A program made the position numbers and the translations under genes. From Muribaculaceae bacterium (lineage in GTDB: Bacteria > Bacteroidota > Bacteroidia > Bacteroidales > Muribaculaceae): 32,840 nucleotides of DNA. A model generated the notes under the pieces. That model was not told the origin of the DNA and did not search any database. It was given only the letters and a program-made list of their open reading frames with translations. The stretch spans positions 1 through 32,840 of the forward strand of contig JAFUVK010000065.1 in the NCBI GenBank assembly GCA_017477555.1, in the 5' to 3' direction. This document shows, piece by piece, positions 16,635 to 24,257 of this stretch (its first letter is position 1; every line of letters begins with the position of its first letter).

Positions 16635-16737
16635 CAAATTCATCAAAGACTGGCAAAAGACATCAAAAACTAATTTGACGAACTTTGATGAGTTTTGATG
16701 GTTTTGGTGGAGAATGTAACCACCAAAGAACACCAAA
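16635..16737. repeat. 10-base-phased CAAA/TTTG array (inverted halves)
   Basis: CAAA begins at 16635, 16644, 16654 and 16664. TTTG then begins at 16674, 16684, 16694 and 16703. CAAA recurs at 16724 and 16734. The spacing is close to one DNA turn, and the two halves are imperfect inverted repeats. Confidence 0.7.
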
Positions 16738-16860
16738 ACCCTAGCTTGTTATCATTGTTTATTTGTTAGGCGGCCCCGTTGGGGCCACTGCTACTTTACA
16801 TCAAGGGACAACTGGTATATAGCCCACAAAAAGCATTATCGCGATTAGAGGCTAGAAAAG

Positions 16861-16899
16861 AGAGGCAGCGAACTGCGCATGGGCGAGTTCGCTGCCTCT
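16861..16899 (-). terminator. Terminator of the dockerin-bearing secreted protein gene
   Basis: A perfect 14-base stem joins 16861-16874 to 16886-16899 around an 11-base loop. On the minus strand it is followed by CTTTTCT. It lies 44 bases beyond the stop at 16943. Confidence 0.85.
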
Positions 16900-16942
16900 G
16901 TGTTGAGCCTGTGGTCATGCCACGCGGGCCGACCGTGAGGAT

Positions 16943-19534
16943 TTATTCGTCAAAATTGACCTTACCCAGGATGATGTTGACCAGATACTGGACATCGCTC
17001 ACATCGACGATGCCGTCACCGTTCAGGTCGCCCACCAGGCTGAAGGTGTAGTCTACGCTCTTGCGGGCCAGCTCTGCATTGGCGGCGTCGCGGGCGATGA
17101 AGGTGAGCGTGCCGCTCTTCGACAACTTGACACCGGCATCGGTGTAGTCGTTCTCGACTGCCTCCTCGGTGGCTCCGGTCTCAACAAAGACATACTTCAG
17201 GCTGGCGCCCTCGGGCAACTCGGGAGTCACCTCGGCCTTGACGGTGATGCCGCTCTTGTACACCTTGCCTTCCTCGGGGGTGGGGGTGACAACGATGTCG
17301 TAGCTAGGCTGCGGAGTCACAGTCTCGCCCTCGATGTTGATGACCTTCAGGTAAGCGCGCTTGGTGGCGGCGAAGGTGATGGCCTCAACCTGGCTCTCGG
17401 GAACGAACTCATAGAGTGCGAAGTCCTTGGTCAGGTCAAACTCGTTGCCATTGACCGTCATCTTGGCGGCATCAGTTTTGCCGGTAGTACTACTGGTCCA
17501 AGCCTTGGCGATGAACGAAATCTTGGTGGCGTTCCACTTGTCCTTGAGGTTCAGGGTCATTGTGCCGTTAGTGCTGCTATTCGAGAACTTCAAGCCCTCT
17601 GCTCCGGCATACACCTTGTCGATGTCACTTGCGCTCTCAATGTAGTTGCCACCCTTGGTAGCCTGACCAATGATGCCATCGCTATCCAGGGGAGAACCGT
17701 CGGCCTCGTTGTCGGCAAACACAATCATGCCGTCCAGCTCAATGGGTTCGGTGATGGTGTAGGTCAAGCCCTCCTCGGGGGTGTTGTATTCGCGACCGGT
17801 GTTCGCCTCTTCGGCCATGATGGTCAGCACGCCACTCTTGGCTGCGGTGAAGGTCATGCTGGTCTCATCGCCCTCGATGGTATCGCCCTCCTCGGGAGTG
17901 TAAGCCCAAACCACAGTAAGGTCACTCACTGCATTGGTGCAAGCGATGGTCACATTCTGCTCGCCTTGGTAGGTGCCGGGCTCGGGAGTCATCGTGAATG
18001 CGAGAGCCGGCAGGTTGATGGTGTAGGTATACTCCTGGATGTCCGACTTCTCGCCACATTCAGCCATCACAGTGACAGTTGCGCTCTTGTACAGCGTGAA
18101 CGGCTCGGTGTAAGTCTGCTCCTCGCCATCGCCGATGGTGTAGGTGATAGTGGCCACTTCGCCCTCTGCAAGACCGGTGGTCGAGATTTCCACAGTCACA
18201 GGCTCAGTATATTCGCCGGCCACAGGGCTCACCTGAATGCCGAACTCAACCGGAGTCTCAACCTTCTTGAAGCTCAGGGGCAGGAACTGATTACCATTGT
18301 GATAGCTTGCCACACCATAAACATCGTAGGTGGCATCGTCGGTAGGGATGGCGACACCCTCAAAGCGATTAAAGTATGCAACCTTGGCATTGCCAACAAC
18401 GATACTGTCGCCATTGATGGTTGCGCCACGGATGACACCATAGCGGCCGAAATTTTCAAGAGTGACATCGGCAATGGTCATCTCAATAGCGGTAGGCTCA
18501 ACATTTTCAGTGGCGGCTGCAAAACCAGTAGGATCCTTCATCTCGGGGGCACCACTGAATGTGGTCTTTGTGCCCTTAAAGCCGGCGGGAATAATGTCGC
18601 CGAAAGTGTATTCTTGGTTAGTGGTACCGTAGATGAGCATGCCATTGTTGGCATCCTGGACATAGAGGTTGCTGCCTTTCTGGCCCAGAACAGTCACTGT
18701 TCCGTTGAACTTGAAGGTTTCGTTGTCTTCCAAAGCGTTGAAATCGGCGATGTTCTGAACAACCTTGCCAAAGGTGATGGTCTTCTGGGCAATCTCGCTC
18801 ACCTCGTTGTTGAGCGTAGCCTTGGCATAGACGGTGGTGGTGGCGTTCAGCGTGAACTCGCCGTTATACTCCTGATAGGTCTCACCATCGGTCGAGTATT
18901 GGATGACAGCTCCATCGGTAGCGCAGCTGATGCTGCAGGTCACCTCGTCACCCTCGTAAGCGGTCGCCGGGCTGAACGTAATCACAGGCGCAGCCACCGT
19001 GGCGGTTGATGCCTCAGTATCCCAGACAATCTCAATCTGGTCAATGTAGATAGCACCGCTTTTTGAACGCAGACCGATGTAAGGATAGATATCGCTGCTC
19101 GAGAATGTGAGGTCGGTGTTGGTGCCACAGGTAATCTCACCCACTAGGGTTCCTTTGTTATCACCATAGAGGTCAGCCGCGCTGTTGTAAGCAGCAGCTT
19201 TCCCAAATACTTGAACTACGTTGCCTGATGTTGTTGAGCTGTTAAAAGTAATGGTAACTTTCTTGACTGTGGCTCCACCACTGGCGGTAGTCACGATGCC
19301 TGAGTTGCTGTTTTTAGAACGCAGCTGGATACTGAGGTTTGTTGCACTTGCACCGCGAGCAGAATTGCCGGCATACACCGCATCCGAAGCGAATGTCATT
19401 CCACTCCAGTCTTGATAGCTGGATGAGTTGAGATCTATTCCAGTTCCGGTGACAGTCAGCGTATCGGTCACCGTCTCTGCCCACGCTGTCGTGCACAGCA
19501 GCATGAGCGTCAATAATGATAGAAATTTCTTCAT
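16943..19534 (-). CDS. Large secreted multidomain protein with a C-terminal dockerin-like module
   Basis: The 863-residue protein has a signal peptide (MKKFLSLLTLMLLCTTAWA). A jelly-roll-like N-terminal part (to about residue 170) comes first, then a chitobiase-C-like module (VIQYSTDGETYQEY, VYAKATL, about 185-255). An OB-like DUF6359-type segment follows (FKFNGTVTVLGQKGSNLYVQ, about 275-425), then three more Ig/chitobiase-C-like modules. A second jelly-roll-like stretch lies near 600-720. The end is a dockerin-type EF-hand repeat (DLNGDGIVDVSDVQYLVNII). The dockerin half-repeat carries the calcium pattern DxNxDGxxDxxD. I see no enzyme active site. It probably binds glycans or other surface proteins. 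No type IX C-terminal signal is evident. Confidence 0.85.
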   Translation of the reverse strand: MKKFLSLLTLMLLCTTAWAETVTDTLTVTGTGIDLNSSSYQDWSGMTFASDAVYAGNSARGASATNLSIQLRSKNSNSGIVTTASGGATVKKVTITFNSSTTSGNVVQVFGKAAAYNSAADLYGDNKGTLVGEITCGTNTDLTFSSSDIYPYIGLRSKSGAIYIDQIEIVWDTEASTATVAAPVITFSPATAYEGDEVTCSISCATDGAVIQYSTDGETYQEYNGEFTLNATTTVYAKATLNNEVSEIAQKTITFGKVVQNIADFNALEDNETFKFNGTVTVLGQKGSNLYVQDANNGMLIYGTTNQEYTFGDIIPAGFKGTKTTFSGAPEMKDPTGFAAATENVEPTAIEMTIADVTLENFGRYGVIRGATINGDSIVVGNAKVAYFNRFEGVAIPTDDATYDVYGVASYHNGNQFLPLSFKKVETPVEFGIQVSPVAGEYTEPVTVEISTTGLAEGEVATITYTIGDGEEQTYTEPFTLYKSATVTVMAECGEKSDIQEYTYTINLPALAFTMTPEPGTYQGEQNVTIACTNAVSDLTVVWAYTPEEGDTIEGDETSMTFTAAKSGVLTIMAEEANTGREYNTPEEGLTYTITEPIELDGMIVFADNEADGSPLDSDGIIGQATKGGNYIESASDIDKVYAGAEGLKFSNSSTNGTMTLNLKDKWNATKISFIAKAWTSSTTGKTDAAKMTVNGNEFDLTKDFALYEFVPESQVEAITFAATKRAYLKVINIEGETVTPQPSYDIVVTPTPEEGKVYKSGITVKAEVTPELPEGASLKYVFVETGATEEAVENDYTDAGVKLSKSGTLTFIARDAANAELARKSVDYTFSLVGDLNGDGIVDVSDVQYLVNIILGKVNFDE

Positions 19535-19584
19535 AATTGTTTGAAATTTAAGTTAATATAAATGGTTTGTATCTGTGTCGTCGG

Positions 19585-19642
19585 CTAGATATTCTAGACT
19601 ATCTAGAGTCTCTAGACTATCTAGACTATCTAGAGCCTCTAG
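19585..19642. repeat. Period-9 CTAG array, 7 units, supplying a stop codon
   Basis: CTAG at 19585, 19594, 19603, 19612, 19621, 19630 and 19639, exactly nine bases apart. The last unit supplies the TAG stop of the minus-strand gene at 19639-20319. It lies between that gene and the downstream secreted-protein gene. Confidence 0.9.
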
Positions 19643-20319
19643 TGAGGGATGCCGTGGGCGGCAAGCAGGTCACGCAGACGCTCATTCTCGGCAGCAAGGG
19701 TTTGCAGATGGGCTTGCAGCCGGTCGATCTCTTGTTGCTGGGTGGCACGGCGGTTGAGACGTGCTGCGGTCATGCGCTCTCGGATGCCTCCTTCGGCAAG
19801 AAACTCCTCTTCTTTGCGCTTTTGATAGCTCATGAGCATCTTGTCGACCATGTGGCACAAAGTCAGAGCAGTGTTGGCCGCTTCTTCATCGGTCCAGCGT
19901 TCAAAGTAGGGCTGATAGTCCTTGAGCCTGTTGTGCTCGCGGCAAAAGATGAGCATTGCCTCAAAGCGGGGGTGTGATTCGTCCCAGATCTCGACTTGAC
20001 GCTTCACAAGGTAGTCCTCGTAGTCCTCTTGCAGCTCTTGGATGCTTGACCGCGCAACGTTGAGCAGCTTCAGCTCCAGCTCCATTGATGTCACACCATC
20101 GGCACTGCCCTCAACAATGTTCTGCTTGCCCGAACGCGCAGCTTGCACCATCTGGTCGACCGTACGGTCGCCATAGGTTGGCAAGAAGCGGCGAGTGAAG
20201 ACGTAGGTCATCTGATAGAGGACAACCGTCTTCTGATAGAACCAGAGGCGCTTCCAGTTGGTCTGCTTGCGCAGCACTGTCTCGATGCGTTGTGCCGGTA
20301 TGGGCAGCTGAGATAACAT
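19639..20319 (-). CDS. Four-helix-bundle protein with suffix domain
   Basis: The 226-residue protein has a helical core typical of the four-helix-bundle (S23-like) family. Recognisable stretches are YQMTYVFTRRFLPTYGDRTV, QMVQAARSGKQNIVEGSA, and LLNVARSSIQELQEDYEDYL. The extended C-terminal part is marked by a coiled coil (QQQEIDRLQAHLQTLAAENE). The short form occurs inside 23S rRNA intervening sequences; this longer form with a suffix is a free-standing Bacteroidetes gene. Its role is unknown. It has a canonical promoter (20348-20378), is flanked on both sides by CTAG arrays, and ends inside one of them. Confidence 0.85.
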   Translation of the reverse strand: MLSQLPIPAQRIETVLRKQTNWKRLWFYQKTVVLYQMTYVFTRRFLPTYGDRTVDQMVQAARSGKQNIVEGSADGVTSMELELKLLNVARSSIQELQEDYEDYLVKRQVEIWDESHPRFEAMLIFCREHNRLKDYQPYFERWTDEEAANTALTLCHMVDKMLMSYQKRKEEEFLAEGGIRERMTAARLNRRATQQQEIDRLQAHLQTLAAENERLRDLLAAHGIPH

Positions 20320-20347
20320 ATCAGAGTTATAGCTTCTTAAATTGCCG

Positions 20348-20378
20348 CAAAGATAACAATATTTTGCTAATGCTGCAA
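20348..20378 (-). promoter_or_regulatory. Canonical promoter of the four-helix-bundle gene
   Basis: On the minus strand TATCTTTG (20348-20355) is preceded by TTG (20376-20378) with 20 bases between. The CTAG array at 20386 begins just upstream of it. Confidence 0.65.
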
Positions 20379-20385
20379 TTTTTTT

Positions 20386-20434
20386 CTAGATATTCTAGAT
20401 TTTCTAGACCCTCTAGATTCTCTAGAGACTCTAG
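20386..20434. repeat. Period-9 CTAG array, 6 units
   Basis: CTAG at 20386, 20395, 20404, 20413, 20422 and 20431, exactly nine bases apart. It lies between the divergent promoters of the four-helix-bundle gene and the vWA lipoprotein gene. Confidence 0.9.
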
Positions 20435-20513
20435 CCCCCTTGTTTTAGCCCCCCGGGCGCAACTTTTTTCTTAAAAAATGCGTCTAAACGGTGGCAATAC
20501 CAAAAAATGGCAT

Positions 20514-20521
20514 TACCTTTG
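20514..20521 (+). promoter_or_regulatory. -7 box at the head of the cytoskeletal gene block
   Basis: TACCTTTG lies 19 bases before the ATG at 20541, which would give a very short leader. The -33 region is poor. Confidence 0.5.
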
Positions 20522-20540
20522 TAGGTTAAAAGCACAAGCA

Positions 20541-21983
20541 ATGAAGATGAAGCAACTAATAGCACTATTGATGCCGGTGATGGTGGCACTGGCACTGGCC
20601 TCGTGCGGCAGCTCGCCGCTCGACAAGGCCATCAAGCACGCACTGGTGCAGCAAGACACCACACAGGCGCAGTTCGACTCAATCTGCGCCATCATCCGGC
20701 AGAACCCCGACCGCTACAGCCAGTATGTCGACAAGCAGGGGCAGGTCGACGTGGCGCAGCTGCAGGCACTCATCGACCGCATAGGCGGCGACCTGCGGCC
20801 ACCCATGCGATGGGACATCGCTCGCTATGGGCAGCAGGAACTGTCGCTCACCATCTACTTTGAGCGCAGCGGCTCGATGGTGCCATACGACAACGCCGGC
20901 GACCGCGGGCAGCTCAAGAAGGCCGTTAACGACATCATCAACCGCTTCCCGGGCCGCAAGGTGAACATCAACATCGTCAACGACGGAATCTATCCCTACC
21001 AGGGTACCGTCGACCAGTTCATCAAAGATCGGAACATCTATGCCAGCACGGCCGGAGTGGGCAACTCGGCCTTCACCGACTTCCAGCAAATCTTCGGTGC
21101 CATACTCAAGGCGCAGGACGCCACCAACGTCAGTGTGGTGGTCACCGACCTCATTTACTCGCCGGCCGATGCCGGCGATGTGAGCATCGACAAGATTCTG
21201 AACGAGGAGAATAGCCTGGCTACGAACATATTCCGGCACTACAAGGGCAAGTCGGTGCTGGTACATCAGCTCATGGGCGACTACAACGGCAAGTACTACC
21301 CCTACACCAACCGGCCGGTGGAGTACCGAGGCATGAGACCCTTCTATCTGCTGGTCATCGCCGATACGCCCGTGATGGATCGGATGGCGGCCCAGAGCGA
21401 CTATGCCGAGCTGCTGCACCCCGCAGCCGTGCGCCACAGCTACCGCTTCAACCAAAGTGAGGCGGCAGTAGACTACTGCGTGTTGCCCGACTGGAAGGAC
21501 AATGCCGGGCGATTCCGCGTCGACCACCACGATGCCACGCGCCTGACCAAGTGCCAGGCCGACAAGACCACAGGCATTTTGTGCCTGACCATTGCCGCGC
21601 GGCTGGATGGACTGCAAAAAGAGGCCGACTTTCTGGCCCAAGCAGGGAACTACAAGGTGCAGTCGGCCAGCGGATTTGAGCTGCGCGTCGCGCCCATCAC
21701 GCCCGACATGGTCACCGGCAACAACAAGATGTATCTCGACGGCAAGACGCACCTGCTCACGCTCACCGGCAAGTTTGTCGGCCCGCGCGACCAGCTCACC
21801 ATCAGCTTGCCCAACGAGCTGCCGGCATGGATTGGCCAGAGCAGCTCGCGCGACGACACCAACACCGCCGCCTCCGGTTTCTCGACCACCACGCTGGGAC
21901 TGAAGGAGTTTCTCGACGGCATAGCCGCGGCATTCGGCACCGGCGGCAACTACACCACACTCACTCTCAATCTCGAGAACTAA
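20541..21983 (+). CDS. Lipoprotein with a vWA-like domain
   Basis: The 480-residue product has a lipoprotein signal (MKMKQLIALLMPVMVALALASC) with the lipid-bearing Cys at residue 22. A helical segment follows. A vWA-like fold then starts near residue 103: LTIYFERSGSMVPYD carries an ExSxS in place of the usual DxSxS metal site. VNINIVNDGIYPY and VSVVVTDLIYSP (Asp near 204) fit the later strands. The C-terminal 150 residues look like a beta-rich domain. vWA domains bind protein partners through a metal ion. As the first gene of a co-directional block with tubulin-like and actin-like NTPases, it is likely an envelope anchor. The ATG at 20541 is chosen over an in-frame ATG at 20478, which lies upstream of the -7 box. 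Confidence 0.8.
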   Translation: MKMKQLIALLMPVMVALALASCGSSPLDKAIKHALVQQDTTQAQFDSICAIIRQNPDRYSQYVDKQGQVDVAQLQALIDRIGGDLRPPMRWDIARYGQQELSLTIYFERSGSMVPYDNAGDRGQLKKAVNDIINRFPGRKVNINIVNDGIYPYQGTVDQFIKDRNIYASTAGVGNSAFTDFQQIFGAILKAQDATNVSVVVTDLIYSPADAGDVSIDKILNEENSLATNIFRHYKGKSVLVHQLMGDYNGKYYPYTNRPVEYRGMRPFYLLVIADTPVMDRMAAQSDYAELLHPAAVRHSYRFNQSEAAVDYCVLPDWKDNAGRFRVDHHDATRLTKCQADKTTGILCLTIAARLDGLQKEADFLAQAGNYKVQSASGFELRVAPITPDMVTGNNKMYLDGKTHLLTLTGKFVGPRDQLTISLPNELPAWIGQSSSRDDTNTAASGFSTTTLGLKEFLDGIAAAFGTGGNYTTLTLNLEN

Positions 21984-21999
21984 AAAATCTGTAACCGCT

Positions 22000-22042
22000 C
22001 GAATGTTCGAAAACTCGAATGTTCGAATGTTCGAAAATTCGT
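22000..22042. repeat. Period-8 CGA/TTCGAA array
   Basis: CG starts at 22000, 22008, 22016, 22024, 22032 and 22040, exactly eight bases apart, mostly as TTCGAA or CTCGAA. It fills the gap between the lipoprotein gene and the next gene and ends 13 bases before the ATG. Confidence 0.85.
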
Positions 22043-22055
22043 TTACAAAAGAAAT

Positions 22056-22505
22056 ATGAAGAAGCAACACTACATCTATCTGGCACTGGGCATCGCGGCT
22101 ACCCTATTGTTCTATGTGCTGCGCGTGCAGGCCTACGAGGCCATCTACTCTGTGCCGGGCTTTAGCGACCAGTTCTACAACGCCGGGCTCTACGACATGA
22201 TTCCGCTCATCACCATTGCCGTGCCATGGGCTGCAGCCGCCATCTACTACTACGCCATCAACTCCGTGCGCTTCGACCGTTGGTTCCACTGGCTGCTGGT
22301 GGGCGGCATCTCCACGTTGCTCACACCCATCATCGGCTATGCCGTCAACCAGAGCGTGTTTGCCGACCTGGGGCTGAGCTATGGGGCCGAGTCGTTGTCG
22401 TTTGAGCTGGCCAACATGGTGTGGGCTGCGGTGATGTTTGTCGTCGCGTCGTTCGCAATGCGCTGGTGGAGCAGCAACTGCCGTCACACCCCCATCCCGC
22501 AGTGA
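22056..22505 (+). CDS. Four-helix integral membrane protein, unknown family
   Basis: The 149-residue protein has about four membrane segments: residues about 7-22 (YLALGIAATLLFYVLR), 48-67 (MIPLITIAVPWAAAAIYYY), 78-98 and 118-138. Tyr- and Trp-rich loops join them. No charged residue in the membrane suggests a channel or transport role. I recognise no family. It lies 72 bases after the vWA lipoprotein gene and 189 bases before the tubulin-like gene on the same strand, so it is plausibly the membrane subunit of the same system. Confidence 0.75.
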   Translation: MKKQHYIYLALGIAATLLFYVLRVQAYEAIYSVPGFSDQFYNAGLYDMIPLITIAVPWAAAAIYYYAINSVRFDRWFHWLLVGGISTLLTPIIGYAVNQSVFADLGLSYGAESLSFELANMVWAAVMFVVASFAMRWWSSNCRHTPIPQ

Positions 22506-22558
22506 CCGCTCCTCCTGGGGCAAGTGCGCTTCACTGAATCGCGAATTGCGCAAAAAAT

Positions 22559-22586
22559 CGAAAGTTCGAGAATTCGATAATTCGAG
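22559..22586. repeat. Period-8 CGA array, 4 units
   Basis: CGA at 22559, 22567, 22575 and 22583, in TTCGAGAA/TTCGATAA context. It is directly followed by the CGCG hairpin repeats at 22601-22680. Confidence 0.8.
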
Positions 22587-22600
22587 ATAAATAAACGACC

Positions 22601-22680
22601 TTCGCGTAATGCGCGGTAAAAAAGAGATTCGCGTAATGCGCGGTTAAAATAAAAGAACGTTCGCGAGGATTTCGCGGTTA
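22601..22680. repeat. Three TTCGCG...CGCGGT(T)A repeats before the tubulin-like gene
   Basis: TTCGCGTAATGCGCGGTA begins at 22601, a near-identical copy at 22628, and TTCGCGAGGATTTCGCGGTTA at 22660. Each can form a short CGCG stem. The last runs into AATAATAAAGGAAAG, the ribosome-binding region of the gene at 22695. Confidence 0.75.
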
Positions 22681-22694
22681 ATAATAAAGGAAAG

Positions 22695-24209
22695 ATGCGA
22701 TTATTTCTATTTGCAATAGGTGGCACCGGGTCACGCGTGCTCAAGTCACTGATTATGCTCTCGGCTGCCGGTGTGCGACCCGTCGACGAGAACGGCCGGC
22801 CCGTTCCTAACATCGAAATCGTGCCCGTGATTATCGACCCGCACAAGAGCAATGAAGACCTCAAGCGCACTGAGGCGCTGCTCACGGCCTACCGCAGCCT
22901 GCGCCAGCGGCTGTATGGCAACGCCGTCAATGCCGATGGCTTCTTTGCCACACGCTTTGTCACACTGCGCGAGATCATGAGCGAGGGAACCATACAGCTC
23001 AACGACACATTCATCTTCAACCTTGGGGCCGTGGAGCGCGAGAAGTTTCGCGACTTCATCGGCTACGACACCATGAACGAGGCCAACCAAGCGTTGACAT
23101 CGCTCTTGTTTGCCGACTATCAGCTCGAGAATCGCATGAACATAGGCTTTGTGGGATCGCCCAACATCGGCTCGGTGGCACTCAACGAGATCAAGGACAG
23201 CGACGAGTTCAAGGCCTTTGCCAACGTATTCAACCAGGGCGACCGCATCTTCTTCATCAGCTCAATCTTTGGCGGCACCGGTGCCGCGGGATTCCCCATC
23301 ATGGTCAAGAACATCCGGCAGGCCAAGAACCTCGAAATCAACAACCGCGACGTGCTGCGCAAGGCACCCATCGGCGGACTCACTGTGTTGCCATACTTCA
23401 ATATCGAGCATAACGACGACCGGCGCATCGACAAGGCCGACTTCATCGTCAAGACTCAGAGCGCACTCTACTACTACAAGGACACCATGACCGGGGCCAA
23501 CGATTCTAACCTCAACGCCATCTTCTATGTGGGCGACCAGGAGGTGAGCAAGCCCTACACTTACGACCCCGGCGAGCATGGACAGCGCAACCGGGCCCAC
23601 CTGGTGGAGCTGGTAGGAGCGCTGGCACCGCTCAAGTTTGCAGGCATGCCGCTCAACCGCCTGAGCGACCCCGACGGCTACCCATTGCCCACCAGCGCCT
23701 TTGAGTTTGCCCTCGACAAGGACGAGCGCGATGTCAACTTCCTGACCCTGCGCGCCGCCACGCGCCGTCTGGTTTACGAGCCGCTGGTGCGCTTCCACCT
23801 GCTCTTCCTGTATCTGCGCACAGGATTCCGCGACCAGGTGGGGCAGGGATATACCGAGGATGCCCCAAAAATCAAGAGCGACTTCCTTAACTCGCAGTTC
23901 TACCGGACACTCACCGACGACTTTATGCGCGCCTACGTCGACTGGCTCGTAGAGATGCACGACAACAACCGCTCGGTGAGCCTGTTCAGCTTGGGAGAGA
24001 CCGACATGAACCGCGCCATCACCCGCGTGGCCACGCGCAAGGGGCTGCTCGGACACAAGAGTGTGGACAACAACGTGTTTAAGGCCGAGATGAACCGCCT
24101 GAGCCGCGATGCCGGCTACAGCGAGCACACCGTCGAGTACAAGCTGCTCGACCTGTTCAACCGTGCCGCCACACGCATCATCGCCGAACGCTACGAGGCC
24201 ATCAACTGA
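22695..24209 (+). CDS. Tubulin/FtsZ-like GTPase-family protein
   Basis: The 504-residue protein begins MRLFLFAIGGTGSRVLKSL, a first-strand plus T1-type phosphate loop (GGTGSR at residues 9-14). It has FFISSIFGGTGAAGFP near residues 186-201, which matches the tubulin T4 signature GGGTGSG in form and place. This puts it in the divergent tubulin-like group (Tubulin_2 type) and not among canonical FtsZ. The C-terminal 300 residues are helical and specific to this group. FtsZ-like families next to vWA proteins have been proposed by Makarova and Koonin to form a membrane-remodelling system. ATG at 22695 follows AAAGGAAAG. The next gene follows after 48 bases. Confidence 0.8.
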   Translation: MRLFLFAIGGTGSRVLKSLIMLSAAGVRPVDENGRPVPNIEIVPVIIDPHKSNEDLKRTEALLTAYRSLRQRLYGNAVNADGFFATRFVTLREIMSEGTIQLNDTFIFNLGAVEREKFRDFIGYDTMNEANQALTSLLFADYQLENRMNIGFVGSPNIGSVALNEIKDSDEFKAFANVFNQGDRIFFISSIFGGTGAAGFPIMVKNIRQAKNLEINNRDVLRKAPIGGLTVLPYFNIEHNDDRRIDKADFIVKTQSALYYYKDTMTGANDSNLNAIFYVGDQEVSKPYTYDPGEHGQRNRAHLVELVGALAPLKFAGMPLNRLSDPDGYPLPTSAFEFALDKDERDVNFLTLRAATRRLVYEPLVRFHLLFLYLRTGFRDQVGQGYTEDAPKIKSDFLNSQFYRTLTDDFMRAYVDWLVEMHDNNRSVSLFSLGETDMNRAITRVATRKGLLGHKSVDNNVFKAEMNRLSRDAGYSEHTVEYKLLDLFNRAATRIIAERYEAIN

Positions 24210-24257
24210 CGACATTAACAGCCACCTTGTAATTTTCAATTTTCAATTACAGAGACA

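Larger units (their letters stand above)
16018..16942. other. 925-base gene-free region rich in repeats
   Basis: No frame here looks like a protein. The region holds a palindromic GC-rich element (16036-16081), a dispersed element (16235-16278), several mini-hairpins (GCCC-TTC-GGGC near 16452, CCGCCC...GGGCGG near 16560, GGCCCC-GTT-GGGGCC near 16772), a 10-base-phased CAAA/TTTG array (16635-16737) and the terminator of the dockerin gene. The part at 16280-16440 shows nothing I can name. Confidence 0.6.

Noticed and set aside
20679-22070. Long antisense frame over the vWA lipoprotein gene
   Set aside because: No recognisable domain or start signal; the plus strand has a lipobox and a domain fold. 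The same applies to the antisense frames over the fucosidase (9646-10812), mutS (6907-7902) and the exported coiled-coil gene (27701-29137).
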